A DNA stretch of 64,000 nt from positions 79,036-143,035 of the forward strand of contig CAMYLA010000015.1 in assembly GCA_947259095.1 (NCBI GenBank). The letters run 5' to 3'. The translations under genes were made by a program, and so were the position numbers. Source of the DNA: an uncultured Acidimicrobiaceae bacterium (GTDB lineage Bacteria; Actinomycetota; Acidimicrobiia; Acidimicrobiales; SZUA-35). Below, in pieces: positions 20,306-29,789 of this stretch; position 1 is the first letter of the stretch, and each line of letters opens with the position of its first letter. A model generated the notes under the pieces. That model did not search any database. It was not told the DNA's origin and saw only the letters and a program-made list of their open reading frames with translations.

Positions 20306-20970
20306 TGGAGCTCCGGCGGATCACCATCATCGACGACCATCCCCTCCTGGCCAAGGCGTTACGAGCCGACCTGGAGCGGGGCGGGGCGGCGGTCGAGCAG
20401 CTCGACCCGACGGTCGGTGCCGAGCAGCTGTTGGACACGATCGTTTGCTCGAGGCCGGACTGCGCAGTGGTGGACCTCGGCCTCCCGTTTCCCGGCGGTG
20501 GGGCCGCGCTCATCGCCCCCCTGGCCGACAGCCGGATCCGGGTCGTCGTCTTGACCGGCGAGACCGAGCGCCGGCTCCTGGCCCGATCATCGGTGGCCGG
20601 TGCCGAGGCCGTGCTCTCGAAGGCCGAGCCGCTTTCCGACATCGTGGAGACGATCCTCCAGGTGGCCTGCGGCCAATCGGTCCGGGCCGCCCAGCGGGCC
20701 GAGCTGGCCGCGGAGTTGCACCGGTTGATGGCCGAGCAGGATGAGCGGCAGGCCCCGTTCGCAACACTGTCGCCCCGGGAGCGGGAGGTCCTGGCCGGTT
20801 TGATGGACGGCCAGGCGCCGGCCGCATTGGCCGAGCGGAACTACGTCTCGGTTGCCACCATCCGATCCCAGATCAAGAGCGTGCTCGGCAAACTCGGTGT
20901 GAGCTCGCAACTCCAGGCCGTCGCCATGGCCCACCGCAGCCAGTGGATCCCGAACGAGCACCAGCCGTGA
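20305..20970 (+). CDS. NarL/FixJ-family response regulator
   Basis: A 221-residue regulator. The receiver domain (1-120) has the acidic pair IIDDHP, the phospho-acceptor Asp in CAVVDLGLPFPGGG and the conserved Lys in VLSKAEPL. The LuxR-type helix-turn-helix spans about residues 150-215 (LSPREREVLAGLMDG; SVATIRSQIKSVLGKLGV). The start overlaps the kinase stop by one base and the stop overlaps the peptidase gene by GTGA, so the three genes form one operon. Confidence 0.92.
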   Translation: MELRRITIIDDHPLLAKALRADLERGGAAVEQLDPTVGAEQLLDTIVCSRPDCAVVDLGLPFPGGGAALIAPLADSRIRVVVLTGETERRLLARSSVAGAEAVLSKAEPLSDIVETILQVACGQSVRAAQRAELAAELHRLMAEQDERQAPFATLSPREREVLAGLMDGQAPAALAERNYVSVATIRSQIKSVLGKLGVSSQLQAVAMAHRSQWIPNEHQP

Positions 20971-21572
20971 ACCGATCAACCCGGGAGGCCGAACTCACCA
21001 TCGGCCCGGCTCCGGCCACGGCTGCAGCCCCCGACCACACCGGCCATCGCGGCCACAGGATGGTCCGGGTCGCCATCGGTGCGGTCACCGTGGCTGCGGC
21101 GGTGGCCGTGGCCGCCAACCACCGGGCCGATCCGGTCACGGCCGCTCTGCTCTCGGTCACGGTGCTGTGGTACGGGGTGCTGTCTGCCATCGACATCGCC
21201 CAGCAGCGGCTGCCAAACCGGATCACCCTGCCGCTGGCCGGCGCTGCCGCGTTGGCCGTCCTGCTCGACGGTCTGGCCACCGCCGACCTCGGGCCCACCC
21301 TCGCAGCCTGGGCGACCGGGCTCGGTTTCGCCGGCACCTTCGTGGTTCTGCGGTTCGGGATGGGTGACGCCAAACTGGCGCTGACCGTCGGTATGGTCGC
21401 CGGCTGGCTGGGTCGGGATGCGGTCATGGCCACCGCCTACGCCGGTGCCGTCTCGGGGGCGGTGGTGGCGCTGATCCTGATCGTCATCCATCGCCGTCGC
21501 GATGTCAGGTTCGCCTTCGGGCCGTTTCTGGCCATCGGTTCGGTGGCCGGCATGCTGGTCGGCGTGCCCTGA
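20967..21572 (+). CDS. A24-type prepilin peptidase (CpaA/TadV)
   Basis: A 201-residue membrane peptidase with the two catalytic Asp motifs: SAIDIAQQRLPN (about residue 76) and the GMGDAKLAL box near residue 132. About six membrane helices. It should process the Flp pilin and TadE encoded on the other strand. GTG at 20967 overlaps the regulator stop (GTGA); an upstream ATG at 20943 is within the regulator. Confidence 0.92.
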   Translation: MNRSTREAELTIGPAPATAAAPDHTGHRGHRMVRVAIGAVTVAAAVAVAANHRADPVTAALLSVTVLWYGVLSAIDIAQQRLPNRITLPLAGAAALAVLLDGLATADLGPTLAAWATGLGFAGTFVVLRFGMGDAKLALTVGMVAGWLGRDAVMATAYAGAVSGAVVALILIVIHRRRDVRFAFGPFLAIGSVAGMLVGVP

Positions 21573-21653
21573 TCGAGGTCGCCGGAGCTGCGCAAGCGCA
21601 CCGGCCGGCGATCGAGGCCGACCGCAACGTTCGGTTGTCGATATTGCCGAGGG

Positions 21654-22868
21654 TCAGATCGTGGGACGGCTCGGGAAGGTGACCGGGAGGTAGCGGGGGC
21701 CGCGGACCTGGCCGCCGGCCCACGTGACCGCGTCCGGCTGCTCGCAGCCGAACTCGGGGATCTGCCGCAGGAACTCCTCGATCGCCACCTGCATCTCCAT
21801 CCTGGCCAGGTTGGAGCCGAGGCAGCGGTGGATGCCGACCCCGAACGCCACATGGCGATTGACGGCTCGGTCGATGACGATCTCCTCGGGATTCTCGAAC
21901 ACCTCGGGATCGCGGTTGGCGGCCGGGAACGACAGCAGCACCCGCTCCCCCTTGCTGACCGGGCAGCCGGCAATCTCGGTGTCGTTCCTGGCAAGGCGAG
22001 CCATGGTCACCGGGGAGTAGGCCCGGAGGAACTCCTCGATCGCCACCGGCAACAGTTCCGGCTCATCGACCAGACGCCGGCGATCCTCGGGATGGGTGGC
22101 CAGATGCCACAGTGCAGAGCCGATCGAACTCCAGGTGGTGTCGATCCCGGCCACCAGCATGAGCGAGAGGTTGGCCCGGACGACGTGCATCGGCACCGGG
22201 CCGCCGTCGAGCTCGGCGCCGAGCAGGAACGAGATCAGGTCGTCGCCCCGCTCGGTCTTGCGTCGCTCGATCTCGGCGTCGAAGAAGTCCTGGATGATGA
22301 CCCGGTACTTCTCCCGGACCTCGGGATCCTGGAGGCCGAGTTCGAGCACACCCTGGACCCATTCGGTGAACTGATCCGACATGTCGGGATCGATCCCGAG
22401 AATCTCGGCGATGACCCGGGGCGGGATCTGGCGGGCATAGTCACCGGCGGCATCCACCTCACCGTCTTCGATGAACCCGCCGATCAGCCGCCGACACAGC
22501 TCGCTCGTGGACTCCCGAAAGCGCTCGACCACCTTGGGCGAGAAGAACGGCAACATGAGTCGTCGCTCGGGGCTGTGGTCTGGCGGGTCGGAGGAGATGA
22601 CCGACCGGAGCCGGTTACCCTGCTCGTCGTAGGCGGCGGGGATGGGGGCCACGCTGACCTCGAGCGACGTGAAGTTCTCGACGTCGTGGGCCACCGCGGT
22701 CACCGTGTCGAACGTGCTCGGCATGTACGAGCCGCCCCACCGGTCGGTGTGGGCCACCGGGCACGTCGGCCGCAGGTCTTTCCAGATCGGATACGGATCG
22801 TTGACGAACGCGCCATCGAAGATGTCGTAGTCGCTCGCCCAGTCGTCCACCGGTTCGGTCGTGGCCAT
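21654..22868 (-). CDS. Cytochrome P450
   Basis: A 404-residue bacterial class I P450. The I-helix oxygen-binding motif is VAGIDTTWSSIGSAL (about residue 240), the ExxR region follows near AIEEFLRAYSPVTMARLA, and the heme-binding loop is FGVGIHRCLGSNLARME with Cys near residue 350. The I-helix Thr is present, so it should be a monooxygenase. The substrate is unknown, and no ferredoxin or reductase gene is adjacent. Divergent from the aldo/keto reductase, with a shared 117-base gap. Confidence 0.95.
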   Translation of the reverse strand: MATTEPVDDWASDYDIFDGAFVNDPYPIWKDLRPTCPVAHTDRWGGSYMPSTFDTVTAVAHDVENFTSLEVSVAPIPAAYDEQGNRLRSVISSDPPDHSPERRLMLPFFSPKVVERFRESTSELCRRLIGGFIEDGEVDAAGDYARQIPPRVIAEILGIDPDMSDQFTEWVQGVLELGLQDPEVREKYRVIIQDFFDAEIERRKTERGDDLISFLLGAELDGGPVPMHVVRANLSLMLVAGIDTTWSSIGSALWHLATHPEDRRRLVDEPELLPVAIEEFLRAYSPVTMARLARNDTEIAGCPVSKGERVLLSFPAANRDPEVFENPEEIVIDRAVNRHVAFGVGIHRCLGSNLARMEMQVAIEEFLRQIPEFGCEQPDAVTWAGGQVRGPRYLPVTFPSRPTI

Positions 22869-22985
22869 CGGAAACCCCCTGCTCTGACTTCCTTTACAGC
22901 GTAGATCAACGGCCGGCCGCGCACGTTTTCGACGACCTCGCCGCCTGGCGGGGTACGGCTCGGAGCCGTGGGGTAGGTTGCCGAC

Positions 22986-23921
22986 ATGGAGCTACGATCA
23001 CTCGGTCAACTGCAGGTGTCCGTCGTCGGACTCGGCTGCAACAACTTCGGCATGACCATCGACGCCGATCAGACCCAAAAGGTGGTCGACGCGGCCGTCG
23101 ACGCCGGCATCAACTACTTCGATACGGCCGAGAGCTACGGCAAGGGCCGGTCGGAGGAGTTCCTCGGTCAGGCCTTGGGTTCGCGGCGCAGCGAGGTGTT
23201 GATCGCCAGCAAGTGGGGTCACACGGTGTCGCTTGCCGATGGCGAGCGGGGCGGCGATCCGGCCCAGATCAGAAAACGGCTCGACGACAGCCTGCGTCGC
23301 CTCGGCACCGACTACATCGACCACTACCAACTGCACCGTCCCGATCCCGACACCCCGCCGGAAGAAACCCTGGGCTGCCTGGCCGAGCTCCGTGAGGAGG
23401 GCAAGATCCGGGAGATCGGCTGCACCCACTTCAGCGCCGCCGATCTGACGGCGTCCCACGCCGCCGCCGTCGAGCATGATCTGACCCCCTACCCGTCGGT
23501 CCAGAACTACTACAGCCTGCTGACCCGGAACCCCGAGAACGACGGCGTGTTCGAGACCTGCGAGGAGCTCGGGACCGTCTTCGTGCCCTACTTCCCGCTG
23601 GAATCGGGGCTGCTGACGGGCAAGTACCGGGCCGGGGAGCGCCGACCGGAGGACTCCCGGCTGGTGAAATGGGGTGACCGGGCCGATGCCTTCATCGACG
23701 ATGACAAGCTGGCCGTCGTCGAGCGTCTCATCGCCTGGTCCGACGGTCGGGGACGCAGCCTGCTCGAGCTGGCACTGAGCTGGCACACCTCCCATCCGCT
23801 GGTGGCCTCGGTGATCGCCGGGGCCACCAAGCCGTCGCAAATCGAGGCCAACGTCAACGCTGCGGGGTGGGCGCTCACGGCCGAAGATCGGGCCGAGGTC
23901 GACGCCGTGATCGCCGGCTGA
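22986..23921 (+). CDS. Aldo/keto reductase
   Basis: A 311-residue NADPH-dependent reductase of the AKR TIM-barrel family. The catalytic tetrad is visible: Asp and Tyr in FDTAESYGKGRSEEF, Lys in IASKWG, His in DHYQLHRPD. The C-terminal cofactor part has VIAGATKPSQIEANV. Closest in style to the YghZ/Tas-like voltage-gated potassium channel beta subunit group. Confidence 0.92.
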   Translation: MELRSLGQLQVSVVGLGCNNFGMTIDADQTQKVVDAAVDAGINYFDTAESYGKGRSEEFLGQALGSRRSEVLIASKWGHTVSLADGERGGDPAQIRKRLDDSLRRLGTDYIDHYQLHRPDPDTPPEETLGCLAELREEGKIREIGCTHFSAADLTASHAAAVEHDLTPYPSVQNYYSLLTRNPENDGVFETCEELGTVFVPYFPLESGLLTGKYRAGERRPEDSRLVKWGDRADAFIDDDKLAVVERLIAWSDGRGRSLLELALSWHTSHPLVASVIAGATKPSQIEANVNAAGWALTAEDRAEVDAVIAG

Positions 23922-23943
23922 ACCCGGAGCGCCGCCTCGGCGC

Positions 23944-24246
23944 TTCCGGAATCCACGCCAAGCCGCTCATCAGCCCCGGCAACTCGGATTCGAGCGTGGC
24001 TCCTTCGATGCGGTACTCCTGCTGGGACCGCTCTACCACCCCATCGACCGAAACCACCGCGTCCGAGCACTACAGGAGGCCCGCAGAGTGGCAGGACCGT
24101 CGGGATTGGTGGTTGCCGCGGTCATCTCCCACTTCGCTTCGACCTACGACGGCCTCGATCGGGGTTTCCTGCTCGTCATCGGGCGGACCACCGGTCGCCG
24201 GCCCGGCCCTGGAACCCATCCGATGGCATGGGTCCGTGTTCGCTGA
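23944..24246 (+). pseudogene. Remnant of SAM-dependent methyltransferase
   Basis: Frame +1 carries a stretch typical of class I methyltransferases, after motif II: GSFDAVLLLGPLYHPIDR, then ALQEARRVAGPSGLVVAAVI and FASTYDGLDRG. The SAM-binding N-terminal motif is missing, no start codon fits, and the frame stops at 24244 well before the usual C-terminus. This is a decayed internal fragment. The rest of the 23.9-24.4 kb gap holds nothing else I can recognise. Confidence 0.55.
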
Positions 24247-24415
24247 CGCCTGCTTTTTGCGGGAGCCGAGATCCACCGGATAGGCCGAATACCAACCCCG
24301 CCCCGGAGTTCTGGCCCATCACCACCATGGATCGAAAGACCAAACCCCGGGTCCAGGCGATGCCGGGTTGTCTGGCTCCTCAAGGGTTGCTCGGGCTGTG
24401 CCGATGGTGAGGCCT

Positions 24416-26629
24416 ATGAACGCTTCGTCCCCAGTGGCCTCCGGCTCGGCCGAGGTCCTGGTTGTCGACGATGACTGCGACATGGTCGCGTTGATGAGTC
24501 GGATCGTCGAGAGGGTGGGGCACCGCTGTGTTACCGCCGGCTCTGGCGAGGCGGCGCTCGAGCAGTTGTCCAGCGCCCGCTTTGATCTGTTGGTCACCGA
24601 TATCAACATGGAAGGTCTTTCCGGGTTGGACCTGCTGGAGGCTGCGCGCCGCGTCGACCCGGACTTGGCCGTCATGGTGGTTTCCGGCGTCGACGATCCG
24701 GGTACGGCTGAAACGGCCTTGGCAGGTGGCGCGTTCGGCTACGTCGTGAAGCCATTCGATGTCACAGAACTTCAGATCGCAATATCCAATGCGCTCCGCA
24801 GGCGAGAGCTGGAGGTCGAACTACACCGACATCTCCACGATCTCGAGGGTCAGGTCGATCGCCGCACAGCACAGCTCAGCGTGGCCACCCACCAAGCGCA
24901 GGTGCAGGAACAGCGGTTTCGCTCTCTTGCCCAGGCCAGCCCTCTCGGCATCGTGTACGCCGACCGGGACGGTGTGCTCGACTACTGCAATTCAAGTGCC
25001 GAGGTCCTCCTCGGCCGCGGCCGAGACCAGCTCGTAGGGCGCAGCTGGCTCGACGACCTCGATTCCACGAATCGGTCTCAGCTCGAGGCGGCCATTCGGG
25101 AGGCTGCGTCTGGTGTCCCCGATGCGGCCTGTGAATATGAGCTGCGACGCCCTGATGGCTCGACCGTTTGGGTGCAAAGTCGGGTTGCTCCGGTGCTCAA
25201 CGACGAGCACCTTGGTACCGGTGTGGTCGTGTTGTTCGAAGACATCGGCAGCCGCAAACGTCTGGAGCATCAGCTTCGCTACCAGGCAAGCCACGATCAT
25301 CTGACCCGGCTCCCCAACCGGCGGGAGTTCCGCCTGCAGTTGTCGAATCGACTGCTGTCTCTTGGCGAGGATGAGGTTCTCGGGGTGTTGTTGGTTGATC
25401 TCGATCAGTTCAAACTGGTCAACGACACCTACGGCCACGAGGCCGGCGATCAGTTGATCGTGACCGTCGCCGAGCGGTTGGTGGAGTGTGTCCCGCCCGG
25501 TGCCCTCGTCGCCCGGCTCGGGGGAGATGAGTATGTCGTTGCGCTGTGCGAACAGGACCGTGACCTGGTCGTCGCCGTAGCGCAATCGGTTCGTGAAACG
25601 CTGCGGCAACCTGTTCGGGTCATGGGCGTCGAGCTGTCGTTGAGTGCGAGTGTGGGTATCGGGACCACGGCTGATTCCCAAACGCCCGTTGGCGGCCTGC
25701 TTCGCAGCGCGGACATCGCCATGCATCATGCGAAAAACCGCCGGGATGTTGTCGAAGTGTTCGACAACTCGATGGCCAAAGATGTTGCCCGTCGACTTGC
25801 GTTGACGACCGAGCTGCGGCGAGCTGTTGACGACGAGCTGCTTTCGGTTCACTATCAACCGATCGTTGACACGGTGACGCAACGACTCGTCGGTCTCGAA
25901 GCGCTCGCCCGCTGGACACATCACGAATGGGGCCAGGTCGCGCCGAATGAGTTCATCCCGATCGCGGAATCGATCGGGCTTGTCCACGAGATCGACCGCC
26001 AGATGCTTACTGCCGCAGTCGCTCAGCTGGCTCGGTGGCGGGCTGAGGGTCGGATCCACCCTGACGTCTTCATGAGCGTCAATCTGTCGGCCTCCCAGCT
26101 GGCGAATTCAGCCTTGCCGGACCTCGTCAACAACGTGTTGCAGCAGGCGGGCGTCGCTGGGTCCTCGCTTTGCATCGAGGTCACGGAGAGCACGCTCATC
26201 AGCGACATCGATCGGGCTGTGCCGATCATGCGGCGCTTGCGTGAGCTAGGGATCCGAATTGCCGTCGATGACTTCGGGACCGGTCACTCTGCGCTCAGCT
26301 ACCTCGGGCAGCTTCCGCTGGACGTGTTGAAAATCGACGGCTCGTTCATCGCTGCGATCGGTTCGGGCGGTGTCGATGTTGCCGAGGCGATCGTCGATTT
26401 GGCTCATCGATTCGACCTCGACGTCATCGCTGAAGGCGTTGAAGAGCCACATCAACTCAGCCGACTCCGCGCCCTTGGCTGCGACATGGTCCAAGGATTT
26501 CTCACCGGCCGTCCTGCCGCGGCCGACAGTGCCGCGCCCACTGCTCAACCCGAGATGGAAACCGCCGTCGACAGCCACGACGGCCACGCTCCTCTCACAC
26601 GACCAACCATGAACGAGGTTCCAGCGTGA
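24416..26629 (+). CDS. REC-PAS-GGDEF-EAL c-di-GMP signalling protein
   Basis: A 737-residue protein. Domains in order: receiver (about 10-125; VVDDDCD, TDINMEG with phospho-acceptor Asp, VVKPFD), a coiled linker, PAS (about 160-280; LGIVYADRDG), GGDEF (about 290-455; RLGGDEY, an intact cyclase active site) and EAL (about 470-720; the EAL of EALARW, DDFGTGHSALSYL, and KIDGSF). Both catalytic motifs look intact, so it may make or degrade c-di-GMP depending on signal. ATG at 24416 is preferred: GGTGAGG lies just upstream. It overlaps the next gene by GTGA. Confidence 0.92.
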   Translation: MNASSPVASGSAEVLVVDDDCDMVALMSRIVERVGHRCVTAGSGEAALEQLSSARFDLLVTDINMEGLSGLDLLEAARRVDPDLAVMVVSGVDDPGTAETALAGGAFGYVVKPFDVTELQIAISNALRRRELEVELHRHLHDLEGQVDRRTAQLSVATHQAQVQEQRFRSLAQASPLGIVYADRDGVLDYCNSSAEVLLGRGRDQLVGRSWLDDLDSTNRSQLEAAIREAASGVPDAACEYELRRPDGSTVWVQSRVAPVLNDEHLGTGVVVLFEDIGSRKRLEHQLRYQASHDHLTRLPNRREFRLQLSNRLLSLGEDEVLGVLLVDLDQFKLVNDTYGHEAGDQLIVTVAERLVECVPPGALVARLGGDEYVVALCEQDRDLVVAVAQSVRETLRQPVRVMGVELSLSASVGIGTTADSQTPVGGLLRSADIAMHHAKNRRDVVEVFDNSMAKDVARRLALTTELRRAVDDELLSVHYQPIVDTVTQRLVGLEALARWTHHEWGQVAPNEFIPIAESIGLVHEIDRQMLTAAVAQLARWRAEGRIHPDVFMSVNLSASQLANSALPDLVNNVLQQAGVAGSSLCIEVTESTLISDIDRAVPIMRRLRELGIRIAVDDFGTGHSALSYLGQLPLDVLKIDGSFIAAIGSGGVDVAEAIVDLAHRFDLDVIAEGVEEPHQLSRLRALGCDMVQGFLTGRPAAADSAAPTAQPEMETAVDSHDGHAPLTRPTMNEVPA

Positions 26630-27042
26630 CTCAGTCACTCCCCACGGTGATGATCGTCGATGACGACGTGCCGCTGCGCACGGCCTTCGCACGCGCCATC
26701 GAGCGAGTCGGCTACGACGTCGTCACCGCTACCGGATCACCCGAGGTGCTCGACCTGATCGTCGATCACCGCCCCGGACTGCTCCTGCTCGACAATCACA
26801 TGCCGGAAGCGACGGGGATCGAGCTGATCAGAGCGATCCGACACCGGTGGTCTGCCGATGAGCTGCCCATCGTGTTGATCTCGGGGTCCAGTATTCAAGG
26901 CGAGATCGACGAGGCCATGGCGTCCGGGGCAAATGACTTCAGGCGCAAGCCGGTCGACCTCGGTGACCTGATCGCAACGGTACGGGCGGCCCTTGGATCG
27001 TCCGGCCCGCTCCAACCAGCAGCAGAGGGACACCACTCATGA
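26626..27042 (+). CDS. Single-domain response regulator
   Basis: A 138-residue receiver domain without an output domain. It has the acidic pocket IVDDDVPLR, the phospho-acceptor Asp in LLLLDNHMPEATG, Thr/Ser in VLISGSS and Lys in FRRKPVDL. The GTG start overlaps the stop of the GGDEF-EAL gene, and its stop overlaps the kinase start (ATGA). It probably shuttles phosphate between the kinase and other proteins. Confidence 0.9.
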   Translation: MTQSLPTVMIVDDDVPLRTAFARAIERVGYDVVTATGSPEVLDLIVDHRPGLLLLDNHMPEATGIELIRAIRHRWSADELPIVLISGSSIQGEIDEAMASGANDFRRKPVDLGDLIATVRAALGSSGPLQPAAEGHHS

Positions 27043-28853
27043 ACGCACGGAACGGCAGTATGTCGATCAGAGCAAAGACCACGGTCTTTGTGGTCGTCGC
27101 TCTCGGTGTCCTCACCGCCCTCATGGCCACGGTCCAGTTCCGCACCTCGCTCAGCCGGGTGCAACAGATCGAAGACGAGCAAGCCATCGACCACGCCGAA
27201 CGAGTCGCCCGTCAGCTCGACAACTCGCTCACCGACCTCGGCGGTACAAACGCCGACTGGGCCTGGTGGGACGACAGCTACGAGTTCATCCAGGACGGCA
27301 ACCAGGACTACCGGGACGAAAATCTCTATGCCGAAGCTTTCACGCCCCTCGGTATCGACCTCTACGTGTTCATCGACCCCGACGGCAACGTCGTCGCCGA
27401 TGGCTGGTTCGCCGGGGAGGAAGAGCTCCAGGTGCCGGACGCGGTCGTCGAAGTTGGCAAACCCGACGGTCCACTCAACGACTTCACCGAGGACATCGAG
27501 GCCACACCGAGCGGGATCGTTGGCTCCGGCGAGGACGTCTTTCTCGTGACCGGCCGGGCCATATTGCCTTCCGAACTTGGTGACGACCTCGCCCCTCGAG
27601 GCGTGCTTCTCATGGGCCGCCATATCAACGACACCTTCGTGTCCGAACTCGCCGGCCTGATCAACCTCGACCTGGCCATGGAGCCGTGCACCGACCAGAC
27701 ATGCGCCGGGCTGTCCGGGGACCCGCAGATTGTCAAAACTGCCGACACCGTCACCACCCACACAGCCGTCGCCGACATCGACGGGACCCCGGTTCTGCGA
27801 GCTCAGGTCAGCGAACCTCGCACCATGTACACGGAGAGCCGAGACGGAATCCAACGCGTCCTCATCATTCTGATCGCGGTCGGACTCGCCGCCGTCGTCC
27901 TCACCATCGCCGGGCTCCGTCGACTCATCATCGACCCACTGGAGCGCCTCGGCTCCACCGTGAACGACGTGGCCAGAACCAACGACCCGTCCTTGCGGGC
28001 CCCGGTCGACCGCACCGACGAGATCGGAGAACTCGCGGCCGGCGTCAACGTCATGTTGGCACGCCTCGACAACTCCCAACGCCAACTTGTCGAGGCCAAA
28101 GAGAGCATCGAAGGCGCCAGCGAAGCCAAGTCGCGCTTCCTTTCCCGGGTCAGCCACGAACTGAGAACACCCCTCAACGGGGTCCTCGCCTACGCCCAGC
28201 TACTTCAACTCGATGGCCCCGACGAGGAATCCCGTGAGTCCATTGAGCAAATCATCACCTCTGCCCGACACATCACAAGCCTCGTTGATGAATTTCTCGA
28301 CATCGCCCGGATCGAGGCCGGCGCGATCCCAATCAACATCGAGACGACCCGTCCGAAAGCGATTGCGGAAGAGGTCATCAGCATGACCCAGCCGCTGGCC
28401 GACGCCCAAGGAACCTCCGTCACACTCATCGGCGACGACAACACCGCCGTTCTCGCCGACCCGACGCGCCTGCGACAATCGATCCTGAACCTCATCTCCA
28501 ACGCCATCAAGTACGGCCGCGGCGACGAGCCGATCCGCATCACCGTCCGACCCCTCGGCTCCCACACGTCGATCGAGGTCCGCGACCATGGCCCTGGCAT
28601 CCCTGCCGACCATCTCGATCGCCTCTTCATCCCGTTCGATCGACTCAACGCCGATACCTCAGACCAACAGGGCAGCGGCGTCGGACTGAGTGTCACCAAG
28701 CAGCTCATCGAACTCATGAACGGCGCCATCGACGTCACGAGCGAGGTCGGCACCGGGACAACCTTCATCATCACCCTCCCCGTTCCGCAAGACTCCGATC
28801 AAGCGGCCACCGACGGCGGGGTCAGGACCCGGCCAGTGGCTTCCCGCCGCTAG
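27039..28853 (+). CDS. CHASE4-type sensor histidine kinase
   Basis: A 604-residue kinase. One membrane helix (about 15-35) is followed by a roughly 230-residue extracytoplasmic domain with the WAWWDDSYEFI pattern typical of CHASE4. A second helix near residue 275 leads to HAMP, then HisKA with the H-box FLSRVSHELRTPLNGVLAY (about residue 370) and a full HATPase domain (NLISNAIKYG, DHGPGIP, GSGVGLSV). Coupled to the two upstream genes, it likely phosphorylates their receiver domains and so controls c-di-GMP. Confidence 0.9.
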   Translation: MNARNGSMSIRAKTTVFVVVALGVLTALMATVQFRTSLSRVQQIEDEQAIDHAERVARQLDNSLTDLGGTNADWAWWDDSYEFIQDGNQDYRDENLYAEAFTPLGIDLYVFIDPDGNVVADGWFAGEEELQVPDAVVEVGKPDGPLNDFTEDIEATPSGIVGSGEDVFLVTGRAILPSELGDDLAPRGVLLMGRHINDTFVSELAGLINLDLAMEPCTDQTCAGLSGDPQIVKTADTVTTHTAVADIDGTPVLRAQVSEPRTMYTESRDGIQRVLIILIAVGLAAVVLTIAGLRRLIIDPLERLGSTVNDVARTNDPSLRAPVDRTDEIGELAAGVNVMLARLDNSQRQLVEAKESIEGASEAKSRFLSRVSHELRTPLNGVLAYAQLLQLDGPDEESRESIEQIITSARHITSLVDEFLDIARIEAGAIPINIETTRPKAIAEEVISMTQPLADAQGTSVTLIGDDNTAVLADPTRLRQSILNLISNAIKYGRGDEPIRITVRPLGSHTSIEVRDHGPGIPADHLDRLFIPFDRLNADTSDQQGSGVGLSVTKQLIELMNGAIDVTSEVGTGTTFIITLPVPQDSDQAATDGGVRTRPVASRR

Positions 28854-28882
28854 AAACCGACGGGTCAGTTTCTGGCCGCGTC

Positions 28883-29458
28883 AACCTGTCCGGTGGAGAT
28901 GGCGATGACGAGATCGTCGGCCCGTTCGACGAGGGCCGGATCCAAGGGATAGTGCTCGAGCGGGACGATGACTACGCCACGGCCGGCAAACCAGTCTGTG
29001 ACTGGGACGACGCCGACGCCCGCGAGCAGTTGGTCGCTGACCTGGCCAGCGACGCCCATGCATGCCTGGCGGTGCTCGACGGTCGCGACCTCGACGATGG
29101 CGTCGCTCAGATCGCCGAGTTGTTGGCCACCAAGGGCCACATCGACAAGACCCCGACTCGGAGAACATCACCAACACCACCGTCACGCCCGGCAACGCCG
29201 GCGACGCAAGCGTCGCCACCGATCTCATCGGCGACCTGAGCGGCAACGGCTGCGGACAACGACTACCGGGCCACCCGCCCCAAAGTCGAACGCAAGCTCG
29301 CACACCTCATGCGTCGACGACACGGCGGACGCCGAGCACGCGTGCGAGGCACCCCCAAAGTCGACGCCGACTTCAACCTCCTTGCGGCTGCCGCCAACGT
29401 GGTCAGTCTGGCCGTGCTCGGCCTGCGTTCGACCCGGACCGGCTGGGCCACCACATGA
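28883..29458 (+). pseudogene. Decayed IS1182-like transposase
   Basis: Pieces of one DDE transposase appear in order but in changing frames. The block GKPVCDWDDADAREQLV with a following ALD-type helix (about 28975-29150) matches the pre-DDE region. TNTTVTPGNAGDASVATDLI (about 29165-29235) is the segment after the first catalytic Asp. RPKVERKLAHLMRRRHGG with LLAAAANVVSLAVLGL is the C-terminal end, stopping at 29458. The N-terminus and large internal parts are missing. Terminal inverted repeats were not found. Family naming is from recall of IS1182-type sequences. Confidence 0.65.
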
Positions 29459-29789
29459 CCGATCAGCACAACAACCCGCATCCCGGGCCTCGCCCAAAGA
29501 CCCGCCCAGACAGCACACGCCACCCAACACCAAGCCACACCCCACACCGGTCGGCCGCTTCCCTCATGAGCCCAAACCGCCACCATCCACTGTCAAACGA
29601 CCCTCGTTCGACACCAGCCACCTAGCCGTCAGTGCCGCCCGGCGGGCCGGTGACCTCGATCCCCACCGCTCGCATGCCGGCCCGGACCGTGATTTCATTG
29701 CTGGTCTCCATCCTCTGCTCGACGATGATGGAGGTCCCAGACGCCCACCGATCGAACCCGTCATCGACATCGACCGAAGGATGCCAGCC
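29459..29789. other. Gap without recognisable gene
   Basis: About 330 bases between the transposase remnant and the SCO6745-like gene. The first half is unusually rich in C and A on the plus strand and may be the far end of the decayed insertion element. No gene, RNA or clear repeat is supported. Confidence 0.4.
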
